From: Solirubrobacterales bacterium 70-9
Lineage (GTDB): Bacteria; Actinomycetota; Thermoleophilia; Solirubrobacterales; 70-9
Length of the DNA stretch: 5,062 bases
Direction: 5' to 3'
NCBI GenBank assembly: GCA_001898095.1
Contig: MKSH01000175.1
Coordinates: 1-5,062, forward strand
A program made the translations under genes and the position numbers. Positions 1-5,062 of the stretch are shown piece by piece; the stretch's first letter is position 1; each line of letters opens with the position of its first letter. The notes beneath the pieces were generated by a model. The model did not search any database and was not told where the DNA came from. It saw nothing but the letters and a program-made list of their open reading frames with translations.

Positions 1-477
1 CTCGACCACGACCGGCTCGGCTTCAACTACCGCCTCTCCGACGTCGCCGCGGCGATCGGGGTCGCCCAGGTGGAGAAGCTGCCCGCGATCCTCGCCCGGC
101 GAAACGCCGTCGCCGCCGCCTACGCGGAGCGGCTGGCCGAGGTGCCAGGCGTCGAGACCCTGATGCCGACGCGCGGGCGCGAGACCCGCAGCTGGTTCGT
201 CTACGTCGTCCGCCTGGCGGAGGAGCTGGACCGGGAAGCGGTGATGGCGTCGCTGCGCGCGGCCGGGGTCGACTCGAAGGTCTACCTACCGAGCATCCAC
301 CTCTACCCGCACCTGCGCGAGCTCGGCTATCGGGAGGGGATGTTCCCGGTCGCCGAGGCCGCCTCGGCCCACTCGCTGGCGCTGCCGTTCTTCACCTCGA
401 TCGGCGAGGCTCAGATCGAGCGTGTCTGCGCCGCCTTGGCCACCGCCGTCGACGCGTCGCGGCGGGCGCGGGGATAA
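1..477 (+). CDS. DegT/DnrJ/EryC1/StrS-family PLP aminotransferase, C-terminal part (5' truncated by window edge)
   Basis: The reading frame is open from base 1 to a TAA at 475-477 and gives 158 visible residues, roughly the last 40% of a family usually about 370-400 residues long. The visible part opens with GFNYRLSD (residues 7-14), the Asn/Arg-containing motif of DegT/DnrJ/EryC1/StrS enzymes, followed by the typical helix with VAQVEKL and an ARR pair. Further on are YLPSIH (about 95-100) and LALPFFTSI (about 127-134), which match the family's small C-terminal domain. The Schiff-base lysine lies upstream of the window and cannot be checked. Family members usually transaminate nucleotide-linked keto-sugars in the cytoplasm for surface glycans or antibiotics; the substrate here cannot be told. 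A GTG at 70 is an internal codon, not the start, because homology continues upstream of it. argH follows after 11 bases, suggesting co-transcription. The family call is confident; the specific role is unknown. Confidence 0.9.
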   Translation, partial: LDHDRLGFNYRLSDVAAAIGVAQVEKLPAILARRNAVAAAYAERLAEVPGVETLMPTRGRETRSWFVYVVRLAEELDREAVMASLRAAGVDSKVYLPSIHLYPHLRELGYREGMFPVAEAASAHSLALPFFTSIGEAQIERVCAALATAVDASRRARG

Positions 478-488
478 TCGAGCACCCC

Positions 489-1912
<1,424 letters not shown>

Positions 1913-1916
<4 letters not shown>

Positions 1917-2491
1917 AGTCCGAACGTCTCGGCGTCGACTTCTTCGGGCGGTCGGTCCATGAGGTCGCACCGGATCTGGTCGGCTGCCGCCTCCTCTACG
2001 GCGGCGTGGGAGGCACGATCGTCGAGACCGAGGCCTACGAACGCGAAGACCCGGCAAGCCACTCCTTCGTCGGCCTGACCGAGCGCACCAAGGTCATGTT
2101 CGGCCCGCCCGGCCGCGCCTACGTCTACCTCTCCTACGGCATTCACAGCCTCCTCAACTTCGTATGTGAATCGGAAGGCGAAGCCGCCGCGGTCCTGATC
2201 CGGGCCCTTGAACCGACGACCGGCCTGGAGACCATGCGCTCCCGCCGCGGCAAGGCAAGGAAAGACCTCGACCTGTGCAACGGTCCCGGCAAGCTGACCG
2301 AAGCCCTGGGAATAACGCTGGCCCAAAACGCGTCGCGCCTGGACCGGAGCCCTTTCCAGCTCCTCCCGCCGGCGAACGAGCGTCCCGCCATCGTCACGAG
2401 CCCCCGCGTGGGCATCACGAAAGCCGTCGAGCAGCCGTGGCGCTTCAGCGCCGCCGGCAGCCCCTACGTATCGCGGCCGAGACCTGGGTGA
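1913..2491 (+). CDS. mpg: 3-methyladenine DNA glycosylase (AAG/MPG family)
   Basis: The 192-residue product (from CTG 1913) has the full length of bacterial AAG-family glycosylases. These flip out alkylated or deaminated purines such as 3-methyladenine and hypoxanthine and cut the N-glycosidic bond, starting base-excision repair. Conserved blocks in order are [16 protein letters not shown] (10-25), IVETEAY (36-42), DPASHS (46-51), [19 protein letters not shown] (58-76), VLIRALEP (94-101), [12 protein letters not shown] and a final [12 protein letters not shown]. By alignment to the human enzyme, Glu40 is the water-activating residue (E125), Tyr42, His50 and Tyr72 line the base pocket (Y127, H136, Y159), Tyr75 is the intercalating residue (Y162), and Asn82 and Arg97 match N169 and R182. 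The loop between Glu40 and His50 is one residue shorter than in the human enzyme. No standard start codon fits, so CTG is chosen. The gene overlaps argH by four bases and is likely translated from the same message. Its Glu codons mix GAA and GAG, unlike argH. Confidence 0.9.
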
Positions 2492-2526
2492 AAGGGACCC
2501 GGAGAGGCGAGGGTGCGCGTCCCCGG

Positions 2527-2567
2527 TGTGGAGCGAAACCGTCCCAATGAGGCGGAAAGGCTCCACA
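2527..2567. repeat. Inverted repeat / hairpin downstream of mpg
   Basis: The arms TGTGGAGC (2527-2534) and GCTCCACA (2560-2567) are perfectly complementary over 8 bp. Inside them, GAAA (2535-2538) faces AAAG across a symmetric internal loop, and CCG then pairs with CGG, leaving a small apical loop. Two more G-C pairs can form outside if G2568 is bulged. It begins 35 bases after the mpg stop and could slow or stabilise the 3' end of that transcript. There is no T-tract after it, so a classic intrinsic terminator is not supported. Confidence 0.5.
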
Positions 2568-2671
2568 GCCCGCCGCCGGGGCGAGGATCCATGACGAAGG
2601 CGTCGAGAACTCCGCGTTCCTTAAGGGAAGGCGCCACGAAGTCACCCTTCCGGCACACCTCCCCCCGATGA

Positions 2672-2710
2672 GTTCGCAGTTAGCGCCGCATAGCGTGGCT
2701 AACTGCGAAC
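2672..2710. repeat. 39-bp interrupted palindrome with perfect 13-bp arms
   Basis: GTTCGCAGTTAGC (2672-2684) is the exact reverse complement of GCTAACTGCGAAC (2698-2710). The 13-base centre is itself partly symmetric: CGC (2687-2689) pairs with GCG (2693-2695) around an ATA tip, with two mismatched pairs below. The arms are notably AT-richer than the surrounding sequence. Placed between convergent genes, it could be a bidirectional terminator-like hairpin, a REP-type dispersed repeat or a protein-binding site. No T-run follows on either strand. The structure is certain; the function is not. Confidence 0.75.
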
Positions 2711-2750
2711 GCACCCGGGTGGGCGTTGTGGAGGGGTGACGTCTCTCCAC
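2708..2750. repeat. Two adjacent small inverted repeats next to the main palindrome
   Basis: Bases 2708-2727 fold into AACGC/GCGTT plus CC/GG with one bulged A and a five-base tip, and contain the 10-bp palindrome CACCCGGGTG (2712-2721). Bases 2728-2750 have GTGGAG paired with CTCCAC across an 11-base loop. The first fold shares three bases with the right arm of the 39-bp palindrome, so the two may be alternative structures. Read from the minus-strand gene, these are the first fold-backs after its stop. Confidence 0.4.
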
Positions 2751-2819
2751 GCAGGCACACGGGACCTGCGCACTTCCCCCCGAAAGCCTCGGACGCCATC
2801 CCGCCGGGGCCTCGAACCA

Positions 2820-5057
2820 CTACCCAGCGGTGACGCCGCCGCCCGTCGTGGGCGCCGTTTCTTCCGGGGCCGCTTCCCCGGCCGCCCCTTCTTCTGGCGT
2901 GACTTCTTCCGGTGCTTCTTCGACCGGTTCTTCGGTTTCGACCTTGCCGCCACCCGTGCCGCCCGCTTCGACTTCTTCTTCCGGCACGAATTCTTCGCCT
3001 TCGTAGGTTTCTTCCGGCGCCGGGTATTCGGATTCTTCGTATTCGCCGGCTTCGATTTCTTCTTCGGCTTCGGAAGACGACTTGCCTTCGTTTTCCTTTT
3101 CTTCCTTCGCTTTTTCCTTGGCTTTCTTTTCCGCCAGGTGTTCTTTCTTGATTTCTTCCCAGGCGGTCATCACGCGGTTCCAGATCAGCGCCGGGAAGGT
3201 GCCGCCCATCACCGGGCCGCCGTTGTAGAGGGTCAGCATCGGGGTCGTCGTGTCGGGGTAGCCGACCCAGACGCAGGCGGTGACTTCGGACGCGATGCCG
3301 CCGCAGAACCAGGCGTCGCCCTCTTCCTCGGTGGTGCCCGTCTTGCCCCACTCTTCGGAGGCCCCGGTCGAGGCCGCCGTGCCGGTGCCCTCGGAGATCA
3401 CCGTTTCCATGATCCCCTTCTGCAGCTTCACGGTTTCTTCGTTGAACATCTGGTGGTGGATCGGGTGGTTTTCGCCGCCCTTGATCGGCTTTTCGTTCTT
3501 CGTCACTTCGGTGTAGGCGACCGGGCTGTCGCCGGGGCGGGGGGCGAGGGTGCCGGAGATGCGGTCGCCGTCGTTGCCGATCGTCGAGTAGGCATAGGCC
3601 CAGCCGAGCGGCGAGACGCCTTCCTGCAGGCCGCCCAGCACCATCGCCGGGTTCAGCGAGATCGGGTCGGTGTAGCCCGCTTTGTGGATCGTCTTGGCGA
3701 TCGAGCGGGTGCGGTCCTCGATCGTCTTCCCCTTCAGCCCTTCCAGCGCCAGCCCGGCGTAGATCGAGTTGTCGGAGTAGGTCAGGCCGCAGCTGATCGA
3801 GCAGGAGCCGAGGTAGCCTTCTTCGTCGTTGTGGACGGTGAAGACTTCCTTCCCCTTCTTGCCGAAGTAGAAGGTCCGCTGTTCGGAGGGGAATTCGGTT
3901 TCCGGTGAGATCCCCTCTTCGAGCGCCGTCAGCAGCGTGAAGGGCTTGATCGAGGAGCCCGGCTGGCGCCGCCCCTGGGTGGCCAGGTTGAAGGGCGTCT
4001 TTTCGAAGTTGGTTCCGCCGACCAGCGCCTTGATCCCGCCGGTGTGGTCGTCGAGGACGACGACCGAGGCGGGGGCGGGGGAGTAGCCGAGGTAGGCGGC
4101 GACCGATTCTTCGGCCGCTTCCTGCAGCTGCAGGTCGAGCGTCGAGTGGACCGTCAGGCCGCCGAAGTAGGCCTTCTCGGGGCCGTAGCGTTCGACCAGC
4201 TGCTGGCGCAGGAAGGCGGTGAAGTAGGGCGCCTTCGATTGCAGCGTCGGCGGCTTGATGTCGGCTGGGGCGGGGAGCGCCTTGTGGATGCTTTCGACGT
4301 ACTCCTGGTGCGTTATGTAGCCCTGTTCGTACATCTTTTCCAGCACCAGGTTGCGCCGGCCGAGCGCGTTTTCGGGGTAGACCTTGGGATCGAAGGCGGA
4401 GGGCGAGGCAATGATCCCGGCCAGCATCGCCGCCTCCCAGGGCTCCAGCACGCTGGCGCAGGGTTCGGCTTCGGTCCCACAGCCGGGATGGGCGGCGCCG
4501 AAGTAGGTCTGGGCGGCGGCCTCGATCCCGTAGGCGCCCTCGCCGAAGTAGATCGTGTTCAGGTACTCGGTGAGGATTTTCTCCTTCGACCAGTGCTTCT
4601 CGAGTTTGTAGGCGAGCGCCGCCTCGCGGAACTTCTCCAGGATCGTGCGGCTGCCTTCCGCTTCGAGCGCGTTCTTGACGAACTGCTCGGTGATCGTCGA
4701 GGCGCCCTGCTGGGCGCTCTGGCTGAGCACGTCCTCGACCAGGGCGCGACCGATGCCGCGGAAGTCGACCCCCGCGTGTTCGTAGAAACGCGCGTCCTCG
4801 ATCGAGACCACCGCGTTCTTGATGTTCGGGGAGATCTCGCCGGAGCTGAGGAGGATCTTGTTCTGATCCGAGCTCAAGGTGCCGATCGTGCGGCCGGAGC
4901 TGTCGACGACGACGCTGTTCTTCGACGCCTTGTACTGGGCGAAGTTATAGATCGCCGGTAGGTCCTGGGAGACCGCGGCCATCATCCCGAAGATCATCGA
5001 GATCACCGCCAGGATCCCGAGCCCGAGCAGCACGAAGAGGAACCGCAGCTTCTTCAT
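2820..5057 (-). CDS. Bifunctional class A penicillin-binding protein (GT51 glycosyltransferase / transpeptidase)
   Basis: The 745-residue protein should polymerise lipid II into glycan strands and cross-link their stem peptides outside the membrane. A short basic start (MKKLR) and one hydrophobic segment (about 5-27) anchor it. The GT51 domain shows EDARFYEHAG with catalytic Glu87, QGASTITEQF (117-126), FREAALA with the probable second catalytic Glu145, and EYLNTIYFGEGAYGIEAAA (164-182). The transpeptidase domain shows PGSSIKP with nucleophile Ser368 and Lys371, SDN (428-430) and KTGT (572-575), and ends near FPALIWNRVM. A Lys/Glu-rich stretch (634-660) and a disordered Glu/Pro/Gly tail (660-745) follow. 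Six cysteines fall in three close pairs (193/200, 419/423, 585/595), all predicted outside the membrane. No PASTA domain is seen. The ATG is five bases from the window edge, so its ribosome site is invisible and the frame remains open upstream; a longer Arg-rich cytoplasmic start is possible. The gene points toward mpg and ends 328 bases from it. Confidence 0.94.
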   Translation of the reverse strand: MKKLRFLFVLLGLGILAVISMIFGMMAAVSQDLPAIYNFAQYKASKNSVVVDSSGRTIGTLSSDQNKILLSSGEISPNIKNAVVSIEDARFYEHAGVDFRGIGRALVEDVLSQSAQQGASTITEQFVKNALEAEGSRTILEKFREAALAYKLEKHWSKEKILTEYLNTIYFGEGAYGIEAAAQTYFGAAHPGCGTEAEPCASVLEPWEAAMLAGIIASPSAFDPKVYPENALGRRNLVLEKMYEQGYITHQEYVESIHKALPAPADIKPPTLQSKAPYFTAFLRQQLVERYGPEKAYFGGLTVHSTLDLQLQEAAEESVAAYLGYSPAPASVVVLDDHTGGIKALVGGTNFEKTPFNLATQGRRQPGSSIKPFTLLTALEEGISPETEFPSEQRTFYFGKKGKEVFTVHNDEEGYLGSCSISCGLTYSDNSIYAGLALEGLKGKTIEDRTRSIAKTIHKAGYTDPISLNPAMVLGGLQEGVSPLGWAYAYSTIGNDGDRISGTLAPRPGDSPVAYTEVTKNEKPIKGGENHPIHHQMFNEETVKLQKGIMETVISEGTGTAASTGASEEWGKTGTTEEEGDAWFCGGIASEVTACVWVGYPDTTTPMLTLYNGGPVMGGTFPALIWNRVMTAWEEIKKEHLAEKKAKEKAKEEKENEGKSSSEAEEEIEAGEYEESEYPAPEETYEGEEFVPEEEVEAGGTGGGKVETEEPVEEAPEEVTPEEGAAGEAAPEETAPTTGGGVTAG
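2823..3158 (-). other. Acidic low-complexity C-terminal tail of the penicillin-binding protein, all Glu codons GAA
   Basis: Residues 634-745 begin as a Lys/Glu-alternating helix-like or coiled-coil stretch and become a Glu/Pro/Gly/Ala-rich segment with repeated PEE-type motifs, ending in a Gly-rich tip. I count 39 Glu codons and read every one as GAA; no CTC triplet (the complement of GAG) occurs on the plus strand here. The result is a purine-rich message and a pyrimidine-rich opposite strand. An extracytoplasmic disordered tail is common in actinobacterial class A enzymes; its role here is unknown. Confidence 0.75.
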
Positions 5058-5062
5058 GCGCG

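Larger units (their letters stand above)
2492..2819. other. Convergent intergenic region without a convincing gene, rich in inverted repeats
   Basis: These 328 bases lie between the 3' ends of mpg (plus) and the penicillin-binding protein gene (minus). Open frames here are short, lack recognisable motifs and have looser third-position G/C than the neighbours. No tRNA cloverleaf was found. The region contains hairpins at 2527-2567, 2672-2710, 2708-2727 and 2728-2750, plus two copies of CCCCCCGA (2661-2668 and 2776-2783) and the short palindrome CCTTAAGG near 2620. It most likely serves as 3' untranslated sequence and transcription end for both genes. Confidence 0.6.

Noticed and set aside
2464..2658. 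64-codon minus-strand frame with a GTG start and a G-rich run just upstream
   Set aside because: The G-rich run abuts the start with no spacing, third-position G/C is lower than in the true genes, it overlaps the mpg end, and no family is recognised. A degraded gene remnant cannot be excluded.
2800..2835. T-arm-like GGTTCGA on the minus strand near the end of the penicillin-binding protein gene
   Set aside because: No matching acceptor, D or anticodon arms can be drawn, and the motif straddles a coding end; coincidence.
2736..3908. 390-codon plus-strand frame opposite the 3' half of the penicillin-binding protein gene
   Set aside because: Its Phe-rich low-complexity translation is simply the complement of the GAA-rich tail; all recognisable motifs are on the minus strand.
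4044..4961. 305-codon plus-strand frame opposite the GT51 region
   Set aside because: Its composition and lack of motifs mark it as a shadow of the glycosyltransferase domain.

Overview
The window is a high-GC stretch with strong G/C preference at third codon positions. It carries four protein genes: three in a tight rightward cluster (1-2491) and one long leftward gene (2820-5057). The two transcription units converge on a 328-base gap full of inverted repeats. Base composition, the architecture of the class A penicillin-binding protein (short basic N-terminus, one membrane segment, long acidic tail) and the protein sequences suggest an actinobacterium, perhaps from the Thermoleophilia/Solirubrobacterales. 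That placement is an inference from general resemblance; no rRNA or other marker is present.

Region 1-2491, plus strand. The 3' part of a PLP-dependent DegT/DnrJ/EryC1/StrS-family (sugar) aminotransferase gene enters from the left edge. Eleven bases after its stop, argH (argininosuccinate lyase, last step of arginine synthesis) begins. The argH stop overlaps the inferred start of a 3-methyladenine DNA glycosylase (AAG/MPG family) gene by four bases. That gene has no ATG, GTG or TTG at a sensible place, so CTG at 1913 is the best start. The spacing suggests one transcript, although the three products serve unrelated processes: glycan or amino-sugar metabolism, arginine synthesis and base-excision repair.

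Region 2492-2819. I found no convincing gene. It holds a 13-bp perfect inverted repeat forming a 39-bp interrupted palindrome (2672-2710), a hairpin at 2527-2567, and two smaller fold-backs at 2708-2750. None has a T-tract, so they are not textbook intrinsic terminators. Their position between convergent genes fits a structured 3' UTR, a bidirectional terminator or a REP-like repeat.

Region 2820-5062, minus strand. A bifunctional class A penicillin-binding protein (GT51 glycosyltransferase plus transpeptidase) builds peptidoglycan outside the membrane. All catalytic motifs are present. Unusual features are three pairs of extracytoplasmic cysteines, one pair in an insertion within the glycosyltransferase domain, and an acidic C-terminal tail in which all 39 Glu codons are GAA although neighbouring argH strongly prefers GAG. 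The gene may extend beyond the right edge.

I see no complete, clearly new multi-gene system. The best leads are the intergenic palindrome cluster, the CTG start coupled to argH, the atypical substrate-loop motifs of ArgH, and the codon-monotonous tail of the penicillin-binding protein.
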